Shown here: piece after piece, positions 47,201 through 59,579 of the stretch
Layout: each line of letters opens with the position of its first letter
Position numbering within the stretch: position 1 is the stretch's first letter
DNA from: Clarireedia homoeocarpa
Lineage: Eukaryota; Ascomycota; Leotiomycetes; Helotiales; Rutstroemiaceae
Assembly (NCBI GenBank): GCA_001465935.1
Contig: LNKV01000016.1
Span: forward strand, 434,001 to 498,000
Length of the DNA: 64,000 nt
Direction: 5' to 3'
Translations under genes and position numbers: made by a program
Notes under the pieces: model-generated
Database searches by the model: none
What the model was told of the DNA's origin: nothing
Seen by the model: only the letters and a program-made list of their open reading frames with translations

Positions 47201-47389
47201 CCTCTAGACAGATAGCCCTCAATGATTTCCATCGAACAAAATTTTTCTCTAGGCTGACCTGTTTCCCATAAGGCTAACATCATATGCAACAGCTTTCCAT
47301 TCATTACAATACATTCTCATCGCCATCAGAAAACGCGTTGAGAAAATTTGTCGACACCCCACCCACCATCGCGTCGCCGATTCTCTACG
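44262..47389. other. 3.1 kb non-coding region upstream of the forkhead gene
   Basis: No gene is supported. It contains short repeats: a 25-bp near-tandem AGCTGGATGATAGTAAGACT (45664-45710), GCTGATTG repeats (45741-45770), ACGCGCTAAG repeats (45787-45815), and four CCCATGAGAGC copies (listed). The part from about 46500 on is strongly pyrimidine-rich and probably a long promoter or leader; its open frames (46565-47271) look like by-products of that bias. Confidence 0.5.
45946..46017. repeat. Four tandem copies of a CCCATGAGAGC unit
   Basis: Units at 45946, 45961, 45976 and 45997. The first two are 15 bases (unit plus TTTT), the last two 21 bases (unit plus ATCTACTTTT-like). The repeated CATGAG could be a binding site array or a slippage product. 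Confidence 0.85.
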
Positions 47390-49660
47390 ATGGCGTCGAC
47401 GCGTTACACGCAGCAGCCGCTGCAAATCTATCAAGATCCCGTCACTTCTTATGACAGCGCGCCAATGCCCTCGACGAAGAATTCCACAAATCCAAAAAAA
47501 CCCTCGCCTTTGAAACCTATCAAAAACGTAGGCTCGAAGCGGAACGTCATGTTCAACCCACCTCAAAATGGATCTAGCAAGCACTCACCGCTCAAGTCGC
47601 ATAATCAACTATCCAGTTCCCCGTCGAGAGCGCCACTCGGCAATAAACTGAATATGATATCGATGCCACCGCCGGGAGGATCGCATTACAACACCGACTC
47701 GATCGCAAAGAAGCAGCCTTTCCAATCTAAATATAAGTCTGCCCCGCAGAAAGCATTATTTACGACATTTATGAACAGTCAGCCGCAAGGCAAAGAGAAT
47801 TATCCAATGCCTATGTACCGCCAGCAACAGAGCCACTACCGGGATAACTTCTCGAGTAGTACATTCTCCTTAGAGGGCTTGTACAGCCAGAAACCAACAT
47901 TGAAGCGCTCATTGATGGAAGCTGCACCGATTCAGGAGACAAAACAGCCAAAGAAGCCCACCAAAGTTGAGGAAGCAAGTGATAGTCAGGAGCTTCGTGA
48001 ACTTCCAGAACCGGACTCCTTTCCTCCGATTCATGATGATGGATTCAAGCCGCCTCACAGTTATGCTCAGTTGATCGGCATGTCAATTTTGAGAGCGCCC
48101 AACCGTCGACTGACCTTAGCTCAAATCTACAAATGGATATCTGATACCTACTCATTTTATAGCGCAACTGATGCCGGCTGGCAAAATAGCATTCGTCACA
48201 ATCTGAGTCTCAACAAAGCCTTTATCAAGCAGGAGCGACCAAAAGATGACCCAGGAAAGGGCAATTACTGGGCGATTCAGCCAGGCATGGAGTTTCAATT
48301 TATTAAGGAAAAACCCGCACGAAAGCCAGCTGGACCAAATGAGAACCTCCCGGTATTGAATACAGCGCTTACACCTATCGAGAAACCAGAGCCTACACCA
48401 CCGATGTTCAAGGATCTACCATCATCGAGCCAGAATGTCTCTTTACCAAAACCGACGTACAGTTTGCCTGAGGCTGAATTGCCTCCTATTCCCGAGTTGT
48501 CTTCTGACGCCACGATACCTGCATCTGAATTCAACCAAGATCACGAGGATGTCGAAGAAGCACCCCCTTCGTCTCCCCAAATTCAATCATCTCCACCCGC
48601 TATGATGCATTCCTCGCCGCCCGTACCTCGCCATACATCGCGACGAAATCACACGCCGCCACCAGTTCCACGTTTCCCTGCCCCATCCCAGACCAGATCC
48701 CACAAGCGGAAATTTGCATCCATGGATGACAGTGGCTACTTTTCCTCGCTTGAATCTTCTGCTATGCGACCGCATCCGGCGGGTAGGCTACTGACATCGG
48801 ACGCCGACCGTCCGAGGATCAAGCGAGGTCGAGCGGAGGAAGAGATTGCTCGTCTTCGCGGCTCCTCATACGACAGTCCTAGCAAAGGTAGAACTTTTGG
48901 TGGCTTCGTTCCGCCTTCCTCGTCTCCCGTGCGTCGGACGCAAGCCAATGAGCCATCCCAGATGCTTCCTCCCCTCACACCCGCCGTCAAACTAAGAGCT
49001 CCTCTCAAACCTCCACCATCAGTATCGCCAAACACAAACCTCCGTCTACACCGTGATAGAGTCAGAGAACTGGTCGGCTCACCAATACGTGGTTTGACTG
49101 TTCTTGAGGAGAACTTGCCATGGAGCCCTGCATTCCGCCTAGACGACACTAGCTACATGTTTGCCGGCTATGAGCCTGAATTCGATATCTTCACAGATGC
49201 TACGGCTACACACTCGACCCCCGGCAACGGTTCACCAGAGAAGCGATCGGCTAAGAGATCCAGGTTCGATCGTTCAAGATCAGCTAATATCTTAACCGAA
49301 TCATCGGCATCCAATCTCAATAAGAGTGTCACTTCAACGCCGGTCCTCAAGCTCACTCCATCCCTAGGCCCGTCAACATTTCTATCGCCTACAAAAGGAG
49401 GCTTAGATTTCATGGACTCTCCATGTAAATCAAACTCCCCTCTTAAGCTACATTCTCCTATGCTGAATCTCAGCGCTTTTGATCTTCCCCAAGAGGATCT
49501 GTTCAGTTCTGAATTCCTCACCGAAGAACTTTCCGACTATCCAGGATTTGATATCACACAGCGTTTCCCAAAGATTGGATCGGGTGCTCAATCATCCCGC
49601 AACCCTTCGAAAACCCAATCTCGACCATCAATAGGTCGCAGTTCCACCACACGCTTCTAA
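47390..49660 (+). CDS. Forkhead transcription factor
   Basis: Single exon, 756 residues. The forkhead winged-helix domain spans about residues 219-300: KPPHSYAQLIGMSILRAPNR, LTLAQIYKWISDTYSFY, GWQNSIRHNLSLNKAFIKQE and GKGNYWAIQPG, with the recognition helix NSIRHNLSLNKAF intact. The N-terminal 215 residues are Ser/Pro/Gln-rich with basic SP/KPSPLKP motifs. The C-terminal 450 residues are disordered with many SP/TP dipeptides (possible CDK sites). The layout resembles the Sep1/Hcm1/Fkh group, nuclear factors that drive periodic cell-cycle and septation genes; I cannot assign the exact orthologue. The start is the ATG at 47390; an upstream frame extension to 47348 lacks an ATG. Confidence 0.93.
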   Translation: MASTRYTQQPLQIYQDPVTSYDSAPMPSTKNSTNPKKPSPLKPIKNVGSKRNVMFNPPQNGSSKHSPLKSHNQLSSSPSRAPLGNKLNMISMPPPGGSHYNTDSIAKKQPFQSKYKSAPQKALFTTFMNSQPQGKENYPMPMYRQQQSHYRDNFSSSTFSLEGLYSQKPTLKRSLMEAAPIQETKQPKKPTKVEEASDSQELRELPEPDSFPPIHDDGFKPPHSYAQLIGMSILRAPNRRLTLAQIYKWISDTYSFYSATDAGWQNSIRHNLSLNKAFIKQERPKDDPGKGNYWAIQPGMEFQFIKEKPARKPAGPNENLPVLNTALTPIEKPEPTPPMFKDLPSSSQNVSLPKPTYSLPEAELPPIPELSSDATIPASEFNQDHEDVEEAPPSSPQIQSSPPAMMHSSPPVPRHTSRRNHTPPPVPRFPAPSQTRSHKRKFASMDDSGYFSSLESSAMRPHPAGRLLTSDADRPRIKRGRAEEEIARLRGSSYDSPSKGRTFGGFVPPSSSPVRRTQANEPSQMLPPLTPAVKLRAPLKPPPSVSPNTNLRLHRDRVRELVGSPIRGLTVLEENLPWSPAFRLDDTSYMFAGYEPEFDIFTDATATHSTPGNGSPEKRSAKRSRFDRSRSANILTESSASNLNKSVTSTPVLKLTPSLGPSTFLSPTKGGLDFMDSPCKSNSPLKLHSPMLNLSAFDLPQEDLFSSEFLTEELSDYPGFDITQRFPKIGSGAQSSRNPSKTQSRPSIGRSSTTRF

Positions 49661-52400
49661 ATTACTCGACATATGCTAGTGTAATAGGCACTATACATAA
49701 TGACATAATAATGATATTTACGACATTATGAAATTCGAGCGTTCAACAATCCTTATCCTTCGGGTGGAGTGGGGATGATTGGAGTCTGCTCAAGGAGGTG
49801 CCTTGTTCAGGATAGGGTTGGAAAACCCTCAAGGCCTTATTTGTTGTTGGTGATGATAATGTTTTACTACATACCGACAGTTGTTTTGAGTATGGAGTGA
49901 CTTTGGTTTCATGTCAATTTTTTTGCAGTCGCGTTGCTTTTGCGTTTGCGTTTGGGAGTACTCTTTTCGGCTTTTTCGGCTACATTTCTTTATTTTAGGG
50001 GGTCTGATTTAGCGAATGGTGAAGGATGGAACGGAAAGATAGGTAGGCTTTTGTGTCGGTCTTTTTAAACTTGTATTCTGGTTTTTCCCGGATAATGCAT
50101 GGGTGGGAATTGGCACGGATAGCATGGCATGGCACGGCACGGCGCTGTTTTGGCTGCTTTGTTATTGGAGTGATTTTTTAACACAATACCACATGGAGGA
50201 ATGAGATATGGGTTGGTCGGCGTGGTTAGGCGGCTGGACGGACGGATTGTCCTGGTCAAAATCCTTTGTAGATCTGATCATATGAAAATGTTTAAAACTT
50301 ATTACTTAAATGGTCTCACTGCTCGTTTTGATCTGATTGTGGTTTTGATGCAACTCTTGTGCCATTGGTCGTTGGCTTTGGGGTGCAAGAGTGCCGTCTC
50401 ATACAGGTGAACCCGCCTCGCCCCTATGGACAAGCAACCCCCTTGACGAGTCGAAGCTGCCGGTGCTACCTGGCAGTCGACATGAAGCACCTACGACGGC
50501 AATCGGTTCAGGGGTCACTTCAATTTGGGGACAAAAGCAAGAAGGAGCTAAAATCTCCAGGATCCGAGATTGAAATTGTTGGAACTGCCGTAGTGGGGTA
50601 GTGGGGCAGGGCTCCCACCTACCCACTGATCAACATTAGAAACTTTTAGGCTTGTAGAGCCTGTGGATATAGGCTTGCGAAGCCTGTAGCAACATGCCAA
50701 ATGGACACTTACAGTATATAAAGGGGTCCTTCCCACTGTAGATAGATAGACCAGCAGAACAGTTGAATCAAAACACACGTTTACCCTTATTTTAATAAGT
50801 CCATTCACGAGCCCTACAGTGTAGGCACCAGCCATTCCACGTGTGTGTTAACCCGCTGTGCTGTGCCTTTTGAGCCCGCTCAACATGTTGAGAAATCTGT
50901 GGAGCTACTGTATGTAGCGTGCACTACGGTACTGTACTGTACAGTACAACCGGTAGCAAAAGCTATACGGTATTAGCAACGCCTCAATGTTTCTGTGGGG
51001 CGCTGCGTTTTGCACTGATTTCTGCTGGCTTGCTCGTTGATAGACTGACTGACGAGTACGATATGGTTGGTGTATGATGTCTCCTTTCTCACGAGAGTCT
51101 TTGCAGGATTCGCCGGTTTCTGGATACCTAACCTATCTTTATATCATTTTCTATAAAGTGACACCCGCGAGCTAGTGAGTGATCTTGTTGAACACGGCAC
51201 GGCACGGTGTCGCTGCTGTAACGAAACACGTTTACTCTATCCTATTTATTCACTGATCGAGTGCTGCTATAAAGGCGATCAAGTAAAGTAAAGATGGTGT
51301 GGTGTGGAGCACCAGTAAGTACTGTAGCTAGGATCTTTTCCGAGGGACGAACGACATTGATACGCAATATCTGAGCAGTTGGGTAAATCATTAGGCAGTT
51401 TTGAATGTGAGTGAGTGGTCTTGCTTGTTGGTTGGTCTTACCTCCCCAGTTCGTATGCAGTGCAGTCAGTCAGTATTCATTCAACATCAACCAACAGGAA
51501 TAGAAATAGATGGATGGGAAGATGGTGTAGGGGGTGAAAGTTTATTTGGATTCTCGATGCTACTAACTTACCTACCTACACAAGTTAACGTGAATGAGAG
51601 GAGAGGGCTCTTTCCCCGCAGGAGATGCAGAGTGGGCCGCGGCACAAAGTACTGTGGCTTATGTGCATCCAGCTCGCAGGTAGCAGTAAGATTGGTGAGA
51701 TGGTGCGCATCCATCCCATTTTGTAAACTTCGGGGTCGTGGGTTCGGGGCATCGAGGGCCGAATTCAGTCATGGTTGCTAGAGAATAAAATGGTGAAGTG
51801 ATGGGATTACTGCATGTCCGTGCTATTTATTGGTTTGTTTCGTCAGCTTCGTGACTTATCAAGAGAGAAGCAACGCCAGGAGCATTGGCATCAAAACCCT
51901 AAGTAACAAGGGATTTCCACGGCTTGATGACAGTGTTGAGTTGCCGCTCAGAATGAATATCGCCGTCAGAGCCACGGCTGATATATGACAACATAGAAAC
52001 AAGATCTATATAACTGAAGCTTTGAGCGGAAGGCTGCGCTGATATAGGTGATGCCGAAATTGTCAAATACTTGATCGAAGAAATCTTACTTCGATGTACG
52101 ATGTCATACTTAGCTATACTGGCTTTTGGCTTGGACTATCAAACAGATCGAATGCAACATTCGAGGGGAATATTGCGGAACAACTCGCATGGACTATTCA
52201 CCTTCTTGCCTGGGACGTACTTTTTGGACGTGACAGAACAGATGGTCGTCCGAAAGATTATATTTAATTCCCATATCAGCGATGAGACATCTCTTGCAAC
52301 CAATCCTAGAGCGCTGAAATATCATTTGTGCTGAATCATATATTGCTACACAAAACTTGTAGATAGCAAGGTACGAGCCAGATAGATCCTGTTTCCTCCA
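49661..52400. other. 2.7 kb region without a supported gene
   Basis: 3' region of the forkhead gene, a possible solo LTR (listed), and a stretch with short tandem CGGCA/GGCAC repeats (50110-50140, 51195-51207) and GTACTGTACTGTACAGTAC near 50931. No coding region is recognised. Confidence 0.45.
50577..50819 (+). mobile_element. Possible solo LTR (copia-like)
   Basis: A segment starting TGTTGGAACTGCC and ending near ACGAGCCCTACA has the parts of a small LTR: TG..CA ends, stem-like AGGCTTGTAGAGCCT and AGGCTTGCGAAGCCT repeats, a TATATAAA box at 50716-50723 and AATAAG downstream. I could not find a clear 5-bp target duplication, and no second copy lies in the window, so ends and identity are uncertain. 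Confidence 0.3.
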
Positions 52401-54180
52401 TTAAACACGACACAAAGCTCCATTTCCATTAACTTTCCAGTGTAAATCACTGCCAACTGCTGCATTTGCCCAAAACAAAAAATCCGGATCATACTTCTCT
52501 TTTACTGCTAACAAAGCCGCATAATTCGACCCAAAATAATCCTCCTTCCAGTGCGGGTTGTCCCATGTTGCCTCATTTATATAATTCCCTCCTCCGGGGG
52601 TGATATTGCGCAGCTCCTCCTGCCATAGGTTCAGCTGTGCCTGATCGCTGCGAATCTCATCCCATGAGGCATTCTCGCCGGGGTCTTTCACAAAGTTCCC
52701 CATAAAAAGCGCATCACGCCATGATGGTAGCACGGCATTTGGAGTATAGTTGCCGTGTTTGAAGTTGCCTGAAACACCATATATTTGTGCCCCACCATCG
52801 ATTATATCGCGGAAAGCATTGATGAGTGCTGGGCGACCGATGGCTTCGTCTTGCACCGTTGAGCGTGGAATAAGTCGATTGCCAACTGAAAGAGTACTTG
52901 AAAATGGTTGTAGAAACCAATAAGTATAGTGCTCGGCAAAGTTAGCGAGAACATTTGCTGTATAGCTATCGGTGACTGAGATATTGAGCTTCTCGAGCTC
53001 GTGGAAAAATGGAGCTAGGGCGGTGTCGATGCTGTTTGTTGTTGTAACATCTGGTAGTGTAAGGTACGCTAGTGAGAATTCTTTGGTTGTAGCTGCCCAT
53101 ACAGTAGTGAGTCCATCGATAGTGTCAAATACAAGCAGTGTCTCCAACCAAGCGCCGATCGCAGCCCAGTAAGCTGTATCGTTGTTGTTGTTGAAGGAAA
53201 AAGATGCACCAGCTACAGGCCCATCGACGTGTGCGCGGACTGTCATGGAAAGAACAACTGCGAAGTTGCCCCCTCCACCGCCACTCAAAGCCCAGAAAAG
53301 GTCCGCTTCATTCAGTGGTGAGACAGTTATGTGCTTTCCTGCAGCCGTAACTACCTCCCACTCTAACACTTGGTCGGCTCCCAATCCATATGCTGAGCCG
53401 AGAGGTCCATGGCCACCACCTTGAGTATAGCCTCCTGCGATGCCAACTGTAGGGCATGTGCCGCCGACGACACGATACCCATCTGCGCCGGCTACCGGAT
53501 ATAAATTTATATACTCAACACCGGCTCCAATCCGATATGCAGGCCCAGTGTATAGAGGGCTGCTGTAGTTAATGAAGGTAATTTCATCAAGATTGTGCGT
53601 CCACAGAGCCAACGAGCCCGCACCGGCCGATCGGCCAAGGTAATCATGTCCTGTATTCTTGATGGTAAGTCGTATATTATTTTTCTTCGCAAACTCGAGC
53701 CCGTTTATAACGTCTCTGGCATCGCTGATATTAATAGCATATGATGCGAGGTTTCCCAAACTACAGGAGCTGTTGGATCCAAAGAAAGGGCTGCAGGAAT
53801 TATTCTTCCAGTAGGGAGACATGACATTCACTGGATCGGATTCACTTGACAGTCATCAGCTTGTGTTTGGGTCATTTCTCACGCTGCCTTTGGACTCACT
53901 AGAGAGACAGCGATGTCCATTCGTCCTGGATCCGAGCGCATTCTGCGATATCCAAGTGCGGCTCGTAGCAAGGATGACCCAAAGGAACCCCGCGGATGAG
54001 TTTGCCACCAACTGTTTGATTCAATTGCTTCCAGACTGCCTGATTAGGCCATCCAGGGTCATTTGGAAGATATCGGCATCTTGGTTGGTTGCCCGAAGGG
54101 ATTGAAGTCTTCGTACTTGGAGCTCCATATCCTAGGAATAAGAAACCCAAGACAATAATAGCACGTGTTGATGTGAACAT
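52401..54180 (-). CDS. Secreted FAD-linked oxidase, berberine-bridge-enzyme type
   Basis: Two exons (minus: 54180-53900, 53844-52401) with a 55-base intron give 574 residues. A signal peptide is visible (MFTSTRAIIVLGFLFLGYGA). The FAD-binding domain (PCMH/VAO type) follows: LTIKNTGHDYLGRSAG with His about 160, and VVGGTCPTVGIAGGYTQGGG with Cys about 224. This is the pair that in BBE-like enzymes attaches FAD covalently at two positions. The C-terminal BBE motif is present (NYINEATWDNPHWKEDYFGS, ALLAVKEKYDPDFLFWAN). Several sequons (NNSC, NISV, NASW) fit secretion. Family members oxidise alcohols, sugars or biosynthetic intermediates. Divergent placement next to the NRPS-like gene suggests it tailors that product; the substrate is unknown. 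Confidence 0.93.
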
Positions 54181-54668
54181 TTTACATTAACGAGTAAGGT
54201 TAAAAGCTAAATCTTCGCTGTCCTTGAGGTGAAGTGCTTCACTTGAATAATACCCATTATTATTGACTTTATTTATAATTCTCAAAGTGCTTCATGAAAG
54301 AAGAATTCTCGTCGAGGAAGCTGCATGTTAAATGCATATAAGCACTTGTACCGAGTTGGTGTGCTACATACATAAGTGGAGAATTGAATATGTCGCCCAA
54401 GAAGACAGAAAGACTGATGGGTTCTACGAGGATGATTATGGCATGTTGCATACGAATTCAAAAGTTGCATGCACAGCTTTCATGGGATAATGTCTCTTAA
54501 GACGGCGAGCCTCAAGGCAGTTCCTGAAATTCAAGCAGCCATTCAATTCAACCAGATTCGGATATCAGACAACATACCACAACAAAATTGTCAGTTTCGC
54601 CTTGGAGCAAATTCAATGCCTACAGAGCCAGCGACAATCTCCTCTGCTCCCTCTCTCAAATCTATACT
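54181..54668. promoter_or_regulatory. Shared divergent promoter of oxidase and NRPS-like genes
   Basis: A 488-bp AT-rich interval between the two start codons. It could co-regulate both genes. A TTATTTATAA-like A/T element is near 54260-54278 on the oxidase side. I see no clear known factor site. Confidence 0.5.
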
Positions 54669-57600
54669 ATGTCACGAGGACATGAGCGCATTGCCAAATG
54701 GCAGAATGCTCTGCTTCCACATGTCGTCGAGCGATTAGCGCGCGACACGCCAGATGCCAAGTACGGCGAATGGGTGGCAGAGTCTCACGTCGTAGTTATT
54801 ACCTATGCTCAACTGGCCAACATTGTCAACGGCCTGGCCTGGCTACTTGTTGAACAGCTCAACGGGCTTGGCAACTATGGCTTTCATCCAGAAGTCTTGG
54901 CTTATGTCGGCACCAACGATGTGCGCTATTCAGCTCTGGTACTTGCTGCGGGGAAAGCTGGTTATGTTGTTCGTATATCTTGCTTTTCGTTTTCTTTCAC
55001 TGTTCTTACATGTGCTGACATGGGTCATGCGCTTTTCAGCTTTTCGTAACATCCCCCCGGAACAGTCCGGCGGCACATCATGCTTTGTTTGAGCACGTAA
55101 AATGTAGGACTTTGGTTACATCCGATCCTATCTCGCCACCTGCCCGCGTTATTCTCGATGCTGTCAAGCCGCTGCGTCATTTCACGGTCCCGTCAGTCGA
55201 AGAACTTCTTAGTAAGCAGTATCCGCCATACGAGCTGAGTAAAACCTTTGAGGAACTACGACAAACCCCTATGGTTGTTATGTAAGCCTCTCATATTTCT
55301 TCTCGTGTGACATTTGATAGCTGATATGTTATTCCTAGGCATACGTCTGGAACGACAGGACTGCCCAAACCTCTAATCTGGACACATGAAACATGCACGC
55401 AAGTTTTGAATGCCAATGCCTGCGAGGCACCTGGTAGTATTCCTTCTGTCCAAAGCAGGTTGTTGAATGGCAAGCGAGTGATAGTTACACTACCACCATT
55501 CCACGTGAGGCAGCCCAACTCCAGCTCAAAACCGAAACTGATAATCTTATTAGGGTGCCCTTCTTGCGCAACTCCTGGTGGGTGCCATTCCTTATGGGAA
55601 TGTCGTCATTGCTCCTGTTGCGGCACCTATCCCAACCGCCCAGGGCGTCGTGAATGCTCTTAAGCAATCTCCGGCCGATATAGCAATACTTGTACCTTCA
55701 GTGGTTGCTGAATTAGCATATGTACGTTTTACTTCTTTAGTCAATGCTCTCTCGACTGATAACAACTGCTATAGAACCCAGACTTGCTTGACTACTGCGC
55801 TGCCCACCTCCAAACTATCATTTACATTGGCGGTGATTTGCCCCAAGACCTCGGTGACCGTGTTGCTGCAAAAGTGTATCTACGATGCTTATGGGGGGCC
55901 ACTGAAACGGGTATCGTCCCGCAATTACTTCCATCGGAGTTACTCCCTCCTGAGCCGTCTAGTCGAACTCTATGGCGATACGTCCAATTTCATCCATGTG
56001 TCGGTGCCGTTTTTGACAAGACAATTGATGGGATTTATGAGCTAGTAGTCCGACGTAAAAACAGTCTAGCTGACATGCAGCCATGTTTCACCGTCCCAGG
56101 AATGCAGCAGCTTGAAGAATACCGTACCAAAGACCTGTTTGAGCCGCACCCAGATATTCCCGATCTATGGTGCTGGCGCGCTCGCTCAGACGACATCATT
56201 GTATTCCTCAACGGCGAAAAAACAAATCCCATTTCGATGGAACAGCACATCATGGCTAATAATCCGGAAGTCAGCGGTGCCCTTGTGATCGGTGCTCAAT
56301 GATTCCAGGCCGCACTCTTGATTGAGCCGGCTTCAGAGACGCCTCTAACAACAGCAGAGCAGGCGGCTCTGATCGAGCGTATTTGGCCAAGTATTGAGGA
56401 AAGTAACCATAGCGCCCCTGCCCATGCGCGTATAGAAAAGTCTTTCGTTCTCGTCATCCCAGCAGACCGTCGACTTATCCGCGCTGGAAAAGGCACATTC
56501 ATGCGAGGTCCTAGTATTGCTCAATACACGGAGGAAATCGATAAGCTGTATACAAACGCAGACGTGCTTTCGAACGACGATGGTTTCACTAGCGAGACAC
56601 CACAACCTCTTACACCTACGGGACTCGATGGAACAACACGCCTTGTCCGACAACATATCCGCGCTGTAACGGGCTGGCCTACTCTCGATGATGCTGACAA
56701 CTTCTTTGATCGGGGTATGGATTCGTTGCAGGGGCTCCAGCTCACGCGTGCGTTACGACGTAGCTTCCATCGTCTTGATTTTGCTCTTTCCACTGTTTAC
56801 CAGAATCCCACGGTATCCCAATTAGCAGCCGCCATATTCAGACCAAATGAAAACAAACAAAATGAGCGCGAAGAGATGGAAGCTCTACTCGCTACCTACC
56901 GTGGGCTTATCAAGCAGATCCCAGTGGCTAAGAAGTCAATCGAGCAGTCTCGACAAGCATCGGAACCGATCAATGTTCTTCTAACTGGGTCAACTGGTAC
57001 AGTGGGCTCTTACTTGCTGCGGACCTTACTGGATCGCCCCGGAATAGGTCATATCTTCTGCTTGAATCGTCGGGAAGATGGCGGACGAGAACTGCAATAT
57101 CAAAACTTTTCTGCCGCTGGCTTTACCACAACCGAGCTTGAAACCCGCGTCACATTCCTCAAAGCTGACCTTGAATCTCCATCACTTGGTCTAGATGGCT
57201 CTGCACAGGAGTCGCTTCGTACAAACGTCGATCTCATCATCCATGCAGCATGGCCCGTGAATTTTAATCTAGCTCTGTCTGCATTCCGTCCGCAACTTAC
57301 AGGTCTTCTGAACCTGCTGACGCTCGCTGCTTCCGCCGCATCCCCTACTGTACGCTTTATCTTCGTGTCCTCTGTTGCTGCTATCGAAGGCCACACAGCA
57401 AGTCCTGCGCCCGAAAACATTCCCACCGACCTCGCCACACCTGCGCCCTTTGGCTACGCCCTTGCCAAATTTCTTGGCGAAATACTCGTCGATGCCGCGG
57501 GCCGACACCTTGGAGATACCCTGTCTGCAACTATTATCCGCGTAGGCCAAGTCGCTGGCCCTGTCCAGCACCCGGGCGTGTGGAACCCGCGCGAGTGGCT

Positions 57601-58132
57601 ACCCAGTTTGATCCTCAGCTCTCTGTATTTAGACCAGATCCCAGATAGTCTGGGTCCACGCTTCGACAACGTCGATTTTGTTCCTGTCGACTTACTCGGC
57701 AGCATACTAGTCGATCTAGCAATGGCTACGGTGAGTTCCAGCAAGACACAAGAAGATGATGGAGCGGCTACCGTCTTCAACTTGCGAAATCCGCATCTTG
57801 TGCCCTGGCACACGTTACTACCCGCTGTCGTCGCGGCGAAACCACTTCAAGTGGTATCACCAGCAACATGGCTGGCCAGTTTGAAAGCCAGCAGCGAGAC
57901 GGACGGCGGTGATGAGACGGCGAGAAATCCTGCGGTGAAGCTGTTGGATTTCTTTGCCGGTCTGTGGGCGATAAATACGCAAGATTTCAAGGGGCTGGCG
58001 CAGCCTATGGTAGTTGATCGTGCTCTGCGGGCCAGCCCGATTATGAGGAAACTCGAGCCGGTCAAGGTAGAATGGATGCGCAAATGGGTGGAGGAATGGA
58101 TCGCTGTGAAATCCGACCTTGGGAGACGCTGA
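54669..58132 (+). CDS. NRPS-like adenylate-forming reductase (A-T-R), interrupted by an in-frame TGA
   Basis: Five exons, 54669-54968, 55040-55281, 55339-55504, 55554-55721 and 55775-58132, give 1077 codons. Adenylation domain: TSGTTGLPKP about 183 (ATP loop, right after intron 2), LWGATETG, KDLFEPHP and NGEKTNP. Thiolation domain: DNFFDRGMDSLQGLQ, with the carrier serine about 609. Reductase domain: LTGSTGTVGSYLLRTLL from about 695 (NAD(P) loop) with the YALAK catalytic pair near 853-857. The order A-T-R activates a carboxylic acid, holds it as thioester and releases it as aldehyde or alcohol, as in Lys2-like aryl/amino acid reductases. Codon 468 is TGA (56300-56302) in GAQ-stop-FQAALLIEP, where arginine would be natural (CGA to TGA); no intron can remove it without losing NGEKTNP. 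Intron 1 uses a weak GTTCGT donor. The allele may be non-functional. Confidence 0.9.
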
Positions 58133-59575
58133 GTTTGGGATTCGATAGCATGAATCGGACAACTCTTTGTGCAGGTATGGGCGGAGTCATACAGGTCCCC
58201 GGTATGCAGATGGGGATACACTAGTATAATCGTTCTTACCACACAGGCTACATTGACACTTGACAGTACCGCCTTAAAGGTGCCATACGCATCCCGAAGG
58301 TGATCTGATCTGTCTGCCAAGGACGTACATTTTCGACAATTAACGGAATAGACTTCTCTTCCCCGAGGATTAGAAAAATGATATCTTTCTTGATCTAGTC
58401 CGAGACTTCCTTTAAATGAAACTCTCCATATCTAATCAACTAAAATAACAACACTTGCGTCTCCTTCCTGCACTGCTTCCCTTCTTTGTGTATATATATC
58501 CTCGAGATCAAGAATCGTAATTTCTACATTAGTCTTAAAGGCGAAGTTAAGTTTCCTCCCTCTACTCTACATTACATTATATCAACATTACAGTCACTGT
58601 TAGAGAGAGTATCATGGGTTCGCATTCGAGTTCACTCAGGAGAAGCATCATACATATCATGGTTAAGTTACACACAGTCTAGATATTGATCCTCAAGGAG
58701 CCTCAATCTACCATGACCTACCTCCATCCATCCCATCTACTCGATGCATTCATTGTATATACTTACTTACTACACTACAATACATAGCACAACCTACTCA
58801 CTCACTCACTCACTCACCCCTTCTCCCCCCTTCGAAAAAGAAAAAAAAAGAGCTGATCCCTGCGCCTCAAAAGCTGACTCAGTAACGGTTATTATATTAC
58901 CATCTTACTTCTTACATCTTACATACATACCCACACATACATACATACCCACATATATATATATATATATAAATAAGTATACATAAACCAAAGGTCACAC
59001 TTCCTGAGCTTGCATACCCGCATCATATCGCATGACATCAACTTACCCCATCCCAATCACAATCACAATCACAATCACAATCACAAACCCCCTTTCTTTC
59101 CCATAGCGTTTCTTTCCTAACCCCGCACTCCTACTCCTTCCTACTCCACCTCACCTCATTTCATCTCATCTCATCTCACCAACTCTTATTCCCCCGGCCA
59201 ACCAGCAAGCAGCTCCCTCCCTCCCTCCCCCAGCAACAGCGAATTGTAAGGTTGGATACTGTAGATGGATTGCAAAGGAAGGAAGTAAGAAACGACGTGT
59301 TGCTTTGGCTTATCATATCATATCATATCATATCGATGCTGATGGTGAGGGTGAGGGTGATGGTGATGCTGACGAGATGGGGTTCGTTTATGTAGTACGT
59401 AGCATGTCTCTCTCATATGTAGTAGTAGTAGTAGTGTGTGTGTGTATGTCTCTATGTACAGTATGCAAGTAGGTCGGTCGGGGCGAGCTTACTTACAGGT
59501 GCAGATCGGTGTAGGTAGGCAGGTAAGATGATGCGGTTACGCTTGCTTACATTATTTACTGTGTGGTCACGGAGA

Positions 59576-59579
<4 letters not shown>

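Noticed and set aside
46565..47271. Two overlapping open frames of 181 and 205 codons before the forkhead gene
   Set aside because: They lie in a strongly pyrimidine-rich leader, overlap in different frames, and their translations (Ser/Pro/His/Leu-rich) match no family. They are most likely composition artefacts.
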